Shown piece after piece: positions 1 through 9,565 of a DNA stretch of 64,000 bases. Position 1 is the first letter of the stretch, and each line of letters begins with the position of its first letter. The position numbers and the translations under genes are program-made. The notes under the pieces were generated by a model. The model was not told the origin of the DNA. It saw only the letters and a program-made list of their open reading frames with translations, and did not search any database. The stretch is from NCBI RefSeq assembly GCF_000017685.1, contig NC_010602.1:558001-622000 (forward strand), given 5' to 3'. The stretch is from Leptospira biflexa serovar Patoc strain 'Patoc 1 (Paris)' (lineage in GTDB: Bacteria; Spirochaetota; Leptospiria; Leptospirales; Leptospiraceae).

Positions 1-213
1 ATGCCAGGAAAAGTAGTGCAAATCTCTACTGCGGCGGGAAGCGAACATAGAATAGGGGAAACATTGTTAATTTTGGAAGCAATGAAAATGGAAAATGCCA
101 TCAAAGCCCCTTATCCCTGCCGCGTGGAAGAGATCCGAAAGGTACAAGGTGAGCTTGTCCAACAAGATGAGGTTCTCCTCATTTTACACAGAATCGAATT
201 GGAAAAAACATAA
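1..213 (+). CDS. Biotin/lipoyl attachment domain, C-terminal end of a biotin carrier protein (5' partial)
   Basis: The frame is open from the first base, so this is probably the 3' end of a longer gene and not a 70-residue protein. The visible part is a complete biotinyl domain: it opens with MPGKVV, carries the biotinylation motif EAMKMEN with the target lysine at visible residue 29, and ends with a typical V-x-x-G-x-x-V-Q-x-x-E-V-L-L-I strand. Such domains sit at the C terminus of acetyl/propionyl/methylcrotonyl-CoA carboxylase biotin subunits or stand alone as BCCP. Which carboxylase it serves cannot be decided from this fragment. The next gene starts 72 bases downstream in the same direction. 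Confidence 0.85.
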   Translation: MPGKVVQISTAAGSEHRIGETLLILEAMKMENAIKAPYPCRVEEIRKVQGELVQQDEVLLILHRIELEKT

Positions 214-285
214 ATTCTCGAATCTATTTGACATATTTTGCAAATTTCCCAGAGTAAGGCAGTTTCTTTGGCGAATAGGTAGAGA

Positions 286-1773
286 ATGTACAATTCTATT
301 TTGAGAAGTTTTATACTTCTGTTATTTTTTTCCCTGGTACCGAGTGTTTTTGCGCAGGAGCGAGCACCCAGAACCGACCTTCCGTTCGACATCTCTGAAA
401 AAAAGAGATTGAGTGAACGTGATTTTAAGAATAAAAAAGAGGGCGGTTACTTCACAGGGCTCCCTCTGATCAACTCAGATCCCAACGTCGGGATCGGTTA
501 TGGTGCCCGGGTGTTGTATTTTTACAACGGGAACCGAACTTCTCCGATGTTTGAATACACTCCGTATCGTGTCAGGATCTTTGCTCAGTATTTTAATACG
601 ACCAAACGGGCACCCTACCACCAATTGAGTTTGGATGCACCTTATATTTTTGACACCAAATGGCGGTTACGTGCAGATTTAGTTTACGAACGAAATCCGA
701 ATTCCTTATATTTTGGACTAGGGGAAGGAACTCTCCAACCTCTTTCTTATTTGGAACGGAACGATCCGAACGGCCGAATTCGTCGAAATGCCCCGTTTTC
801 AGACTATGAAGATAATTTAAGTTTCAGAAGGCCAGGGGATGCGGGTGTTGGTGAAGCTCCCATAGTCAGTGATAATAAATACAATCGTTATGACATTGAA
901 AACCCTAACTTCAGTACATCGGGTGAGTATTCCTTCTTTGGGGGTACACTTCGTACGGTCACTGGTGTTCGGTTATCAAAACAAATCATTCGTAGATTTG
1001 ATGGTGTGAACAATAATGCTTACCTTGGGCCAGCCGATGGAATTTTAGGTCTACTAGATGTAGATCGTACGTTTGCCACACCACAAGGGGAAACCAAGTT
1101 GACTCGTGATGATAAAGATGGTAAAGTCCGTGGGGTTAACGGTGGTTATACAAACACAATCCGTGCTGGTATCGTGTTTGACACTCGTGATTTTGAGCCA
1201 GACCCAAACCGAGGATTGTTTTTAGAATACACTCACGAACGTTCCACAAAAGCAATTGGATCTACTTCTGAATTCAATAAGAACTTAGTATCTGGGCGTA
1301 TTTTCTTAAGTCCTGTCACTTGGTTTACAAACAAACCTCCAGAAATTTTGGAAAAATTCGTGATCGCCGCTCGTGGAACCATGGTCCAAACGAATGGAGA
1401 TGCACCCTTTTACGAATACCGTAACATGTGGGGAACAGAAGTAAACCAATCTGGTCTTGGTGGTAGAACTACCATTCGTGGTTACAAACAAGATCGATTT
1501 GTGGGCCAAACGATGGCTTATGCAAACTTCGAAGTTCGATGGAAATTTGCGGAAGCAGAATTTGGTGGACAACACTTTGATTTCCAACTCGTTCCTTTTT
1601 ATGATGTAGGACGAGTTTGGGATCGCACCGAAGATGCAAATTTAAAAAACTACAAACACTCAAGGGGTATTGGACTTAGAATTCCTTGGAACCAAGCAAC
1701 TGTTATCTATTTCGATCATGCGATTTCGAACGAAGATAGACAAACGTTTATCAACTTTAACCACATATTCTAG
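286..1773 (+). CDS. Omp85/BamA-TamA-type surface antigen (D15) outer-membrane barrel
   Basis: A 495-residue protein with a clear signal peptide (charged start, leucine/phenylalanine-rich core, AxA-like cut before QERAPR). It begins with a loop region containing GLPLINSDPNVGIGYGAR, which resembles the first barrel strand of D15/bacterial surface antigen proteins. It continues with alternating aromatic beta strands, DTRDFEPDPNRGLFLEY (a classic D15 strand) and GRTTIRGYKQDRFVG, matching the conserved RGY/VRGF loop motif. It ends in phenylalanine (NFNHIF), as outer-membrane barrels usually do. No POTRA domains are visible, so it is a short, barrel-only member. The role (transport, assembly or secretion of a partner) is not known. 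The lipoprotein gene follows after 17 bases and is probably co-transcribed. Confidence 0.8.
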   Translation: MYNSILRSFILLLFFSLVPSVFAQERAPRTDLPFDISEKKRLSERDFKNKKEGGYFTGLPLINSDPNVGIGYGARVLYFYNGNRTSPMFEYTPYRVRIFAQYFNTTKRAPYHQLSLDAPYIFDTKWRLRADLVYERNPNSLYFGLGEGTLQPLSYLERNDPNGRIRRNAPFSDYEDNLSFRRPGDAGVGEAPIVSDNKYNRYDIENPNFSTSGEYSFFGGTLRTVTGVRLSKQIIRRFDGVNNNAYLGPADGILGLLDVDRTFATPQGETKLTRDDKDGKVRGVNGGYTNTIRAGIVFDTRDFEPDPNRGLFLEYTHERSTKAIGSTSEFNKNLVSGRIFLSPVTWFTNKPPEILEKFVIAARGTMVQTNGDAPFYEYRNMWGTEVNQSGLGGRTTIRGYKQDRFVGQTMAYANFEVRWKFAEAEFGGQHFDFQLVPFYDVGRVWDRTEDANLKNYKHSRGIGLRIPWNQATVIYFDHAISNEDRQTFINFNHIF

Positions 1774-1790
1774 GGGAGCGCTTTAAGATT

Positions 1791-2474
1791 ATGAAAATAC
1801 TTCATTCCTGTTTTGCTCTTTTGGCTTTTTCTTTTTTCATCAACTGTGAGATGAAACCTGTAGACGATGTCTATGGATTAAGCCCAGAAGAAACCAACCA
1901 ACTTTTCGCTGGACTCATCGCAAACCAAAGTTTGCGTGATAACGGCAACGGAACGATTACTGATGTGATCACCAATTTGATTTGGCAAAAGTGTACACAT
2001 GGACAAGTGTATCGTGCTGGATTTAACGATTGTTTGGGGGCACCGCAAGGGTCCATTTACAATCCGTATGATTCCAATCGCGCAGGTGCGATCCAAGTTG
2101 CCTTTTGTGATTCCAAAACACATGCTTGTAATTCAATTTCCTTTCCTCAGGTCCTCCAAGGTTTTTCCTCGATTGGAATCTTGGGAACAAGTGAGTTATA
2201 TGCGGCTTGTCAAAATAGCAACTTCTTAGGAGCAACTTGGCGAGTGCCAACTCCGATTGAATTCCAAAGGTTGGTCATTCCAGGTCGTGCCGCGACTTTA
2301 CAATTTTTCCCTTCCATCCAGGAAGAGGACTATTGGACCGCATGGTCTAACCAAGATGATTTACCAGGGGAGACTGCATTTGCAATTTCCTTTGATCGTC
2401 AGTCCTATGGGGTCCAGCGGTCTGTCGTCAAAACCCAACGGAATTATGTCCGTTGTGTGAGACAAGGTCCGTAA
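1791..2474 (+). CDS. DUF1566 (Lcl C-terminal domain) lipoprotein
   Basis: A 227-residue lipoprotein: the N terminus MKILHSC...FFINC is a short signal peptide ending in a spirochaete-like lipobox with the acylated cysteine at about residue 19. The body matches the DUF1566 pattern: N-G-x-G-T-I-T-D-x-x-T-N-L-I-W-Q-K-C at the start, W-R-V-P-T-P-I-E-F in the middle, Y-W-T-A-W-S, and the closing YVRCVRQ. These Cys-containing domains are common in Leptospira surface lipoproteins and fold like C-type lectin/sulfatase-modifying domains. No ligand is known. It lies 17 bases behind the Omp85-like gene and ends at a strong hairpin terminator, so the two form a likely transcription unit. Confidence 0.85.
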   Translation: MKILHSCFALLAFSFFINCEMKPVDDVYGLSPEETNQLFAGLIANQSLRDNGNGTITDVITNLIWQKCTHGQVYRAGFNDCLGAPQGSIYNPYDSNRAGAIQVAFCDSKTHACNSISFPQVLQGFSSIGILGTSELYAACQNSNFLGATWRVPTPIEFQRLVIPGRAATLQFFPSIQEEDYWTAWSNQDDLPGETAFAISFDRQSYGVQRSVVKTQRNYVRCVRQGP

Positions 2475-2493
2475 ATTCGCTCCATTTTCTTCA

Positions 2494-2521
2494 CTCTCCC
2501 AAATCCATTGGGAGAGATTTT
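2494..2521 (+). terminator. Intrinsic terminator after the DUF1566 lipoprotein
   Basis: A perfect 9-bp inverted repeat (ctctcccaa / ttgggagag) with a 5-base loop is followed by attttactttcc. It sits 20 bases beyond the stop codon. The T tract is short and interrupted, so efficiency is uncertain, but the stem is strong for this AT-rich genome. Confidence 0.7.
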
Positions 2522-2596
2522 ACTTTCCAAAATTCCAATTTCATACTAATCTTTTCCTAATACAAACCGAAGTACCCAATAGGTGGTTAGGTTTCC

Positions 2597-3316
2597 ATGA
2601 GAATAGAAGAATCCTCATTCAGTCGTATGAATGTAGATCTCCTGAGAGATCGACGGGTGAGCTATGTCGGCCATGGACAGTTGGAAAGTGCGCCTGAATC
2701 GTTCTCCGCATTACACGTTATCTCTCACGAGTTAGGCCACGCACAAGAATTCAAAAACGAAGCTTTCCGTGAAGGTAGGGAAGTCCAATCTGTCCAAGTC
2801 AAAATCAATTATGAGTTACGAGATGGACGGATGGTTGCCGTGAGTGGTGAAACACAGGCTGTCACAAAACCAGTCTCTAAAGCGGAAGAAGATCCAAGCC
2901 TAACACCATATTCGGATGGAAAGTCAATCAAAGATTTGTTCCAACAAAAACTCGAAGAAGAGAAAGAATCGAAAGAGAAATCAGCTGTGAAAACGGATCG
3001 AAACAACCCTAAAGAAATCCAAAAACGTAGTTACGAAAAAAACTTAGAATCAAAAATCAAAGAAATAGAAACAACATTAGAGTCGGAAAAGAGTAAAAAA
3101 TCATCTGATATCACTTCAACAGAACGCCAAAAAGAATTGGAATCGGAAAAAAAACGTTTAGAAGAAGAAGTCCGTCTCCTACGTATCAAAGAACAACTGA
3201 AAGAAACATTTGCACTGCTTACCGATTTCCGCAAGATGATGGCTTCCAATGTCTTTGGAATGTTAAATTACCAAACGGATTCACATTACGGTTCTACATT
3301 GGATACTTTTGTTTGA
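2597..3316 (+). CDS. SprA-related putative zinc metallopeptidase
   Basis: A 239-residue protein with no signal peptide. A zinc-binding HELGH motif (residues 44-48, within ALHVISHELGHAQEF) follows a short N-terminal segment, and this arrangement is typical of the SprA-related putative metallopeptidase family. The rest (about residues 90-200) is very rich in Lys/Glu/Ser and predicted coiled coil, ending in a non-charged tail FGMLNYQTDSHYGS. The ATG is preceded by aggtttcc. The gene is convergent with engB and their 3' ends overlap by 31 bases. No substrate is known, and the small size means only the metal-binding core is conserved. Confidence 0.65.
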   Translation: MRIEESSFSRMNVDLLRDRRVSYVGHGQLESAPESFSALHVISHELGHAQEFKNEAFREGREVQSVQVKINYELRDGRMVAVSGETQAVTKPVSKAEEDPSLTPYSDGKSIKDLFQQKLEEEKESKEKSAVKTDRNNPKEIQKRSYEKNLESKIKEIETTLESEKSKKSSDITSTERQKELESEKKRLEEEVRLLRIKEQLKETFALLTDFRKMMASNVFGMLNYQTDSHYGSTLDTFV

Positions 3317-3927
3317 ATTCCAAGTGTTTCTAAAATAAATTCCCTCAATTCACCAATCCCTCTACCTGTTGATGCAGAAATATAAAACACCCGGAAAGGA
3401 ATTCCAATTTCATTCATTGCGGCTTCCATTTCTGTGCGTACTTTATGTTGTCCACTTTGGTTTAGTTTATCAATTTTTGTGCGAATCACAACAGGTTTGA
3501 TTTTTTTTTCCATAGCAACTTCGATTGTTGATAATTCCTCTTCAGGGAAATCTCTTTGAGAATCACAGAGAATAAATAATATTTTGAGTTGTTTCCAAGA
3601 GTTTAAAAAACCTTCTAAAAGATTCATCATGTCTTTGTGTTCTTTATGAGAAGCTTTTGAATAACCAAACCCCGGCAAGTCGACCAAATTAAATCCAACT
3701 TTGGTTCTAAAAATATTGATGAGTTTTGTTTTTCCAGGTGTTCTTGATACTTTTGCTAGTCCTCGATGATTAGATAACGCATTGAGTAGGCTTGATTTGC
3801 CAGAATTAGACCTTCCCATAAATGCAATGGATTGTACTGAATCCAAATCTTCTTTTTCATCTAATTTGGCGATAGAAGTGAAGAATTTAGTTTCAGGAAA
3901 GGGTATTTCTTTGGAATATTTATGCAT
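3286..3927 (-). CDS. engB: Ribosome-biogenesis GTP-binding protein EngB/YsxC
   Basis: A 213-residue TRAFAC GTPase of the YihA/YsxC family, needed for late assembly of the 50S subunit. All G motifs are visible: G1 GRSNSGKSS (residues 39-47), G2 threonine in RTPGKT, G3 DLPGFG, G4 TKID, and G5 SAS near residue 185. Length and layout are normal for the family. The start is supported by a strong aggtgat ribosome-binding site. It begins 5 bases after the tilS stop, so tilS and engB are co-transcribed. The 3' end overlaps the convergent metallopeptidase gene. Confidence 0.95.
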   Translation of the reverse strand: MHKYSKEIPFPETKFFTSIAKLDEKEDLDSVQSIAFMGRSNSGKSSLLNALSNHRGLAKVSRTPGKTKLINIFRTKVGFNLVDLPGFGYSKASHKEHKDMMNLLEGFLNSWKQLKILFILCDSQRDFPEEELSTIEVAMEKKIKPVVIRTKIDKLNQSGQHKVRTEMEAAMNEIGIPFRVFYISASTGRGIGELREFILETLGIQTKVSNVEP

Positions 3928-3932
3928 CTAGA

Positions 3933-5233
3933 TCACCTTTCTAAATAGATTCGTTTCGGATAATTCTTTTCGTTTTTTGAAAAGAGTGAAAATAAAATTT
4001 GGATCGGTTCATTCTCAAAATAGAGGATAGGGATATAGGATCGTAAAAAAAACGGAACACCATTTTCCCGCATACATTCGGAAATTTCCTTATTTCCAGA
4101 ACGAATTTGGATTTTTTGCCCATGGTGCCAGGATCCTAAACTGTATTTCATATCAGGATCATTGATTTTGAATCGATTTTGGTTCCACTCAATGACCAAA
4201 ATTTGGCCCTCTCGATTGGAAATCGCTTTTTTAAATGCTGGAGATTTTTTGTCAATGATGAAGAGATCACCAAACTTTGATTTGTATAGGTAACAATTTT
4301 TATTTTCTAAAAATGCTCTTTCCCCTTCTGATTGCAGGTGAAAGTTCTCAAAGCCAGATTTATATAAGGGATACATACCCATCAGTTTCAAATGGAAATC
4401 GATTAATTCTTTTTTAGCAGATAAATTCAAACTCACCCATGTATCATGAGGAATTCGAAATAGGTGTGGTGCATAACTTTGGGATTGGTTTGAAAAACCA
4501 TCAAATTGTAAATTGAGTTGCGATCGATCGTGGAAATTCCAATAGGTTTTAAAAAAGTTCCATTTTTCTCTTTCTAAAATTGGAATCAATTCCATCCGAA
4601 TTCTATTTCTTTTATAAATAGGATCACCATTTGATTCATCTTCAAAGATACGCATATTTGCTGATACAAACTGGTATAATTCGTTCAATTCATGGTCTTC
4701 CAAAAAAACAAGAGGCAAAAACCTTTCTCCATCAAATGGAGGGAGAGTATAAAAAGATTTTTTACCACCACCTCTCGTTAGATGCAAAAAAATGGATTCT
4801 GTATAATCTTTGCAGTGATGGCCAGTGAGAATGATGGAAGGAATTTTTTTGCTTATTTTTTTTAATTCATGGTAACGAACAAGCCGTCCCGTTTCTTCTA
4901 ATCCTTTCTTAAGTTTGAAGGATAAATTTGGAATTTTTTTTTTACAAAGAAGAGATTGAATCCATATTGTTCTAGATAAGTTTCCATTTCTTTTTCTTCG
5001 TTTTGGATCTCTCTGATCCCGTGCGATAGATAAAAGAGGTGAGGGGGTTGGATTTGGTATTTGTCTTGTAAATATTTTAAGAATAATAATAGGAGACTAG
5101 AATCTTTTCCTCCCGAATAGGAGAGTAAAAATTTTGTTTTGTTTTTGATCCATTCGTTTGGCAGTTGGTTTCCCATTCTTTTGAGCATAGATTCAAAATG
5201 GATGGAAACAGAATCAGGGATTTTTGGAATCAT
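3933..5233 (-). CDS. tilS: tRNA(Ile)-lysidine synthase TilS, split by a frameshift at a ten-A run
   Basis: TilS attaches lysine to C34 of the tRNA(Ile) CAU anticodon and is normally essential. The N-terminal reading frame (5233-4898) contains the ATP-pyrophosphatase loop LLSYSGGKDSSLLL and stops soon after FFVKKK. The rest continues in the +1-shifted frame: translating from the homopolymer in that frame gives IPNLSFKLKKG..., then the TilS signature ILTGHHCKDYTESIFLHLTRG, the conserved KRNRIR motif and a TilS-C-like end. The break is exactly at ten consecutive A (minus strand, 4943-4934). One extra A, or two fewer, restores a 433-residue protein of normal length. Either the base call is wrong, slippage rescues expression, or the gene is damaged. 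The ATG at 4787 lies inside the signature motif and is not a true start. Confidence 0.85.
4934..4943 (-). other. A10 homopolymer at the tilS frameshift
   Basis: The coding strand reads tttgt, ten A, ttcc. Upstream codons enter the run in one frame (V-K-K-K) and the conserved downstream TilS sequence leaves it in another (K-K-I-P-N-L). Runs of nine or more A are known sites of RNA polymerase slippage in bacteria and also of sequencing error. The sequence alone cannot tell these apart. Confidence 0.9.
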
Positions 5234-7191
5234 ATTTTCCTCACGGCCACCATTGTGATATCATCGTGTTGTTCCTGTTCCTTGACAAATTCTTTTAGAT
5301 CCAAATAAATATTCTCTAAAATCTTTTTTGGTTCCAAAAGGATGTGATTTCGGAAACTCTCCTCTAAACTAAGTTCGCCGTATTGTTTTTCGTAAGCATT
5401 GAGAGCTTCTGTTACACCGTCTGTATAGAGTAGGATTGTATCCCCAGCCTTGAAATACAATTTAGTTTCATTTTTAAATTTGGATATGTCGGGACTGATT
5501 CCCAAGATGACACCACCAGTTTCAATGGATCTAACTGTGTTGGAGTATAATTGGTAATGGTAAAAATTTCCATGCCCAGCTCCCGATACTTCCACTTCAT
5601 CGGAAATCAAATTCCAACGAATCAAGATCATACTCATAAATCGTGGAGTGATCGCATCTCGATAACTGGAATATAAGTAATTGTTGATATCGTTTAAAAT
5701 TTCCCAGGGGGAATCTTTTACTCGAACGAGAGAATGGAGGATGGTTCTAACGGTAGCCATTACAAGACCTGCTGCGACTCCTTTTCCACTGACATCACCA
5801 ATGCAGACAAATAACTCATTTCGATTCGGTGATAATATAAAATCATAATAATCACCTCCGATCCCTCGAGCAGGTACCATGAGTCCACCAAAGGAAAATC
5901 CATCCGCTTCTGGTGCGTTACGAGGTAAAAGATTACTTTGAATTTCTTTAGCAATTTCAATTTCTTTCTCCAATCTTTCTTTGTTTGAAAGATTTTGGTA
6001 TAAATTGGAATTTTCCATGGTGATTCTTGCGAGTGAAACGAAAGCATTCAGAGCTTCAATTTCTTCATGCGGGAATCGAGTTTCTTCTTTGGCCAAAATA
6101 AAAATACAAATAGTTTCGTTTTCTAATTTTACGGGTACGATGAGTGTTTCTTTTCCAGTGATTCCAAGTGTTTGAAAGATAACATCTATAGAAGGATCAA
6201 CTGCCAAAATTTCTTTTGTTTGGAGTATAAAATTTAGATCATTGATATCCACTGAGTCAGTCAATGTTTTAAGTTCATAATTTTCCAGATCTCGGTATAC
6301 TTTGAATACTTTTGCTTTGGTAACGTTTGGAGGAATTTCTACCAAACAAGAAATGGATGAGTCTACAATTCCTGATAATGTGAGTAGAATCATTCGAATC
6401 ATCTCATTGTGATTGTTTAGATAGAGTTGGCTTAATGTTAATGCAGCCGTATGTAAACTTCTAAAGTGTTTCGATTGATTTTTTGATTTGGAAAACAGAA
6501 GCGAATTTCTAAGTGAAACGGCAAATTGTCCGACAACAATTTTGAGAATTTCTTCATCTTCAATATAATCCAATGTGTCTTCGTCTTCATAATCGATTGT
6601 GATCATTCCAACAGCGATGTTTGCATACAATATAGGTAAGACCAATTGAGATTTGGTGCCAGTAAGTTTTGAATAAAAGGAATAAAACGGATGGGTTTGG
6701 TCACTGAATTTATAAAAACAAGGCTCTCTCTTCGCCATCGCTTCTATTAAAATTCCGTAACTCAAATCATAATCGAGAGTGATTCGTTTGATGACTCTTT
6801 GCAAATGTTTTTGTTTGGTGTAATAATGAGCTAATTTTATTTCACCTAACTCTAGGTTTGTTATAAAAATTGCAATTTTATCTTTTTTTAAGCGATCAGA
6901 GATGAGTTCGCTAAAACGAAACATCAAATCATCTAAACCAAGTGAGGAGTTAAATAGGGATAAGTTCTCTAATAGGAATTCTGTTTTTTCATCTGAATTG
7001 AGGACATGTTTGCCCACTCGAGGGATTTTTCGTTTTTCTAAGATCCATTCCCTCTGGCAGGTTTGGCAGAAAAATCGACCTGCTTTCGTGATGCCACTGG
7101 GAACACGAGGTTCAGTACAAAGAAGGCAGATTCGTTCAAATTCCGATTCCTCGTTCATCCAGGGACCAGGATACACGATTTCTTTTTTCAC
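5230..7191 (-). CDS. GAF-domain PP2C/SpoIIE-type serine phosphatase (RsbU-like)
   Basis: A soluble protein of 653 residues. The N terminus has a zinc-ribbon-like pair of CxxC motifs (CLLC and CQTC, about residues 22-42). One or two GAF sensor domains follow (about residues 80-400). A short coiled coil EKEIEIAKEIQ leads into a complete SpoIIE phosphatase domain (about 410-653) with GIGGDYYDF, CIGDVSGKGVAAGLVMA and LYTDGVTEA carrying the metal-binding aspartates. Such phosphatases act on anti-anti-sigma (STAS) proteins, but no STAS partner is nearby. The longest frame starts at a GTG; an ATG at 7158, before the zinc ribbon, is an equally good start. Its stop overlaps the tilS ATG by 4 bases (ATGA). 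Confidence 0.88.
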   Translation of the reverse strand: MKKEIVYPGPWMNEESEFERICLLCTEPRVPSGITKAGRFFCQTCQREWILEKRKIPRVGKHVLNSDEKTEFLLENLSLFNSSLGLDDLMFRFSELISDRLKKDKIAIFITNLELGEIKLAHYYTKQKHLQRVIKRITLDYDLSYGILIEAMAKREPCFYKFSDQTHPFYSFYSKLTGTKSQLVLPILYANIAVGMITIDYEDEDTLDYIEDEEILKIVVGQFAVSLRNSLLFSKSKNQSKHFRSLHTAALTLSQLYLNNHNEMIRMILLTLSGIVDSSISCLVEIPPNVTKAKVFKVYRDLENYELKTLTDSVDINDLNFILQTKEILAVDPSIDVIFQTLGITGKETLIVPVKLENETICIFILAKEETRFPHEEIEALNAFVSLARITMENSNLYQNLSNKERLEKEIEIAKEIQSNLLPRNAPEADGFSFGGLMVPARGIGGDYYDFILSPNRNELFVCIGDVSGKGVAAGLVMATVRTILHSLVRVKDSPWEILNDINNYLYSSYRDAITPRFMSMILIRWNLISDEVEVSGAGHGNFYHYQLYSNTVRSIETGGVILGISPDISKFKNETKLYFKAGDTILLYTDGVTEALNAYEKQYGELSLEESFRNHILLEPKKILENIYLDLKEFVKEQEQHDDITMVAVRKI

Positions 7192-7406
7192 AAGCTACAA
7201 GAATTTCCTTCCGAGGGAAGAAACCTGGTACGATTCATGCTTAATCTATAAGCAAATGTTGTTTTTTCTGCTGAAATCGAAAGGAAGGCAAGTGAAATGA
7301 TTAAAAAACCATTTAATTGTTTGCTTGTCGTACATAATGATGAAAAAATAAGCATAGTGAAACTGTCTTCCTTTCCAGCAATCCGTAATTCCAAAGAGCA
7401 AAACCT

Positions 7407-9524
7407 ATGAGCGCGAAAAAATTCAATCCCATCCAATCCATCCATGAAGTCGCTACGGCCATGAATTCCACACAGGACCCAGATGGCCTCCTCGAATTGA
7501 TTCTCGATCGATGCATCCAAATTTGTGCCGTGGAGTCAGGTTCCCTCATGCTCATCGACGAGAAACAAAGTGTCCTGGATGCCGTGACCTCACGTGGGAT
7601 GAACCAACAATTACTTCGTGAAACCAAACTGAAAATTGGACAGGGGATCACGGGTATGGCAGCTTCCACGGGAAAAGCGAAGTTGGTCAATGATGTTTCG
7701 AAAGATCCAGATTACATCCAAGTAAAAGAAGAGATCAAATCAGAGTTAGTTGCTCCAATGATAGTAGAGGATGATATCATTGGGGTGATCTCACTTGACT
7801 CGAATCGATTGAATGCATTTACACCTGAGATGTTGGAGATTGTAAGTGTACTTGCAAACCAAGCGGGTCAGATTTTTAAAAATTTACAAACCATTCGTTC
7901 ATTAGAACAACGAACGAAAATCCAAGCAACTCTCATCGAAATTTCAAAAGTAGTTAGCTCAACTTTGGATCAAAATGAAGTTTTTGATTCCATTATGGTA
8001 ACAATGGAAAAGTCACTTCGTTTAGAAAAAGGAAGTATTGTCTTATTTAATAAAGAAGAAGCCTTATTAAGGATTGTTGCCGCTTCGGGATTATCACCAG
8101 AAGAAATTGAAAAAGGAACATACCAACCTGGAGAAGGAATCACTGGAAAAGTATATGAGTCAGGAGAGCCAATTATCATTGAATCTGTTGCATCACATCC
8201 TGATTTTTTAAACAGAGTTGGATACTTGTCTCATTTTAAACATGATCCACATAACGTAAGTTTATTATGTGCTCCAATTTTGAGTGAACAAACAACCTTG
8301 GGTGTAGTAAATGCATTTATCGTTCAAAATAAACACACTGACTTAAAATCTTTTTTAGATTTTTTACAAGTGGTTGCATCTATCATTTCACAATCGATCA
8401 AAATTCAAAACTTAGTCGAAGAAGCAAAAAAAGAAATTTCACGAGAAAATATCCAATTAAAAAGAGAATTAAAAAATAAATATAAATTTGGTTCACTGAT
8501 AGGTAAAGCCGCGAGTATGGAAAAGATGTTTGAAAAAATTCAGTTAGTTGCTGATTCAAGAGCATCTGTTCTCATCACTGGAGAATCAGGAACTGGAAAG
8601 GAAATGATTGCAAATGCAATTCATTACAATAGTTCCCGTTCTGAAAATCCATTTGTCAAAATCAATTGCGCTGCAATTCCAGAAAACTTACTTGAAAGTG
8701 AACTCTTTGGTCATAAAAAAGGTTCCTTTACGGGAGCTGTCACAGACAAAAAAGGAAAGTTTGAATTGGCCGACACAGGCACTATCTTTTTGGATGAAAT
8801 TGGAGAAATGGATTTAAACTTACAATCAAAGTTACTTCGGGTCTTACAAGAGCGTGAAATTGAAGCCATTGGATCAACAAAAGCAAAAAAAGTGGATGTA
8901 CGGATCATTGCCGCAACCAATGCCGAATTAGAACAGTTAGTTGCCGAAAAGAAATTTAGAGCAGACTTGTTTTACCGGTTGAATGTAGTCAAAATCAATA
9001 CTCCACCGCTACGTGATCGAGTTGAAGACATTCCACTCCTCATGAATCACTTCTTGGAAAAGTATACAAAAGATAATAATAAATCTATCAAAGGAATCTC
9101 TCGCGAAGCATCTAGACTGCTTTTGAAATATAGATGGCCAGGAAACGTTCGCGAATTGGAAAACGTCATCGAACGAGCAGTAGTCCTTGCCCAAGATGAA
9201 ATTTTAAATGAAGAAGATTTTTCAGATATTTTATCCAATATGGAAGAAATGCCAGATAACACTGTGGAAGTATCACATTCAAATCATGTGGAATCAGTAT
9301 CTGGTGCTGAACCTTTGGATTTGGGATCTGGTCGTTTGACTTCTGGACAGTTGGATGGTTTGGATGGGCGTGCGATGGAAATTGTTGTCAGTGAAGTTGA
9401 ATCTAGACTCATCCAATATGCGATGAAAAAATTTCGGTATACCAAAACAAGAGTCGCTAAGTTTTTGGGAATCAATCGTAACACATTGGATAAAAAAATC
9501 AAAGAACTCAATATTGAATATTGA
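7407..9524 (+). CDS. GAF-GAF sigma-54-dependent transcriptional activator (Fis-type HTH)
   Basis: A 705-residue enhancer-binding protein. Two GAF domains (about residues 15-160 and 175-330) replace the usual receiver, and a short coiled coil follows. The AAA+ domain (about 360-600) has Walker A GESGTGKE near 392, the sigma-54 contact loop GSFTGA near 441 (Ala replaced by Ser, a known variant), Walker [11 protein letters not shown], and [11 protein letters not shown] Fis-type helix-turn-helix closes the protein ([20 protein letters not shown], about 678-700). It senses a small ligand, not phosphorylation. It is divergent from the GAF/SpoIIE phosphatase gene across 215 bases. The target promoters are unknown. 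Confidence 0.92.
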   Translation: MSAKKFNPIQSIHEVATAMNSTQDPDGLLELILDRCIQICAVESGSLMLIDEKQSVLDAVTSRGMNQQLLRETKLKIGQGITGMAASTGKAKLVNDVSKDPDYIQVKEEIKSELVAPMIVEDDIIGVISLDSNRLNAFTPEMLEIVSVLANQAGQIFKNLQTIRSLEQRTKIQATLIEISKVVSSTLDQNEVFDSIMVTMEKSLRLEKGSIVLFNKEEALLRIVAASGLSPEEIEKGTYQPGEGITGKVYESGEPIIIESVASHPDFLNRVGYLSHFKHDPHNVSLLCAPILSEQTTLGVVNAFIVQNKHTDLKSFLDFLQVVASIISQSIKIQNLVEEAKKEISRENIQLKRELKNKYKFGSLIGKAASMEKMFEKIQLVADSRASVLITGESGTGKEMIANAIHYNSSRSENPFVKINCAAIPENLLESELFGHKKGSFTGAVTDKKGKFELADTGTIFLDEIGEMDLNLQSKLLRVLQEREIEAIGSTKAKKVDVRIIAATNAELEQLVAEKKFRADLFYRLNVVKINTPPLRDRVEDIPLLMNHFLEKYTKDNNKSIKGISREASRLLLKYRWPGNVRELENVIERAVVLAQDEILNEEDFSDILSNMEEMPDNTVEVSHSNHVESVSGAEPLDLGSGRLTSGQLDGLDGRAMEIVVSEVESRLIQYAMKKFRYTKTRVAKFLGINRNTLDKKIKELNIEY

Positions 9525-9536
9525 GTTCTTCTTTGT
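9502..9536 (+). terminator. Terminator overlapping the stop codon of the sigma-54 activator
   Basis: A 29-base near-perfect palindrome, aagaactcaatatt-g-aatattgagttctt, is followed by ctttgttt. The left arm codes for the last residues (KELNIEY) and the stop lies inside the right arm. It could act for the plus-strand gene. It also faces thiD, which converges on it. Confidence 0.65.
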
Positions 9537-9565
9537 TTGATCGGTTTTGTGAACTAGTTCTTTGA

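Noticed and set aside
228..256. TTGACA sequence before the Omp85-like gene as a promoter
   Set aside because: A -35-like TTGACA is present but the expected -10 position reads agagta, too far from TATAAT to support a call.
3933..4787. A separate 284-residue protein starting at the ATG at 4787
   Set aside because: This ATG-like start falls in the middle of the TilS signature (HLTRGG), so the frame is the second half of tilS, not an independent gene.
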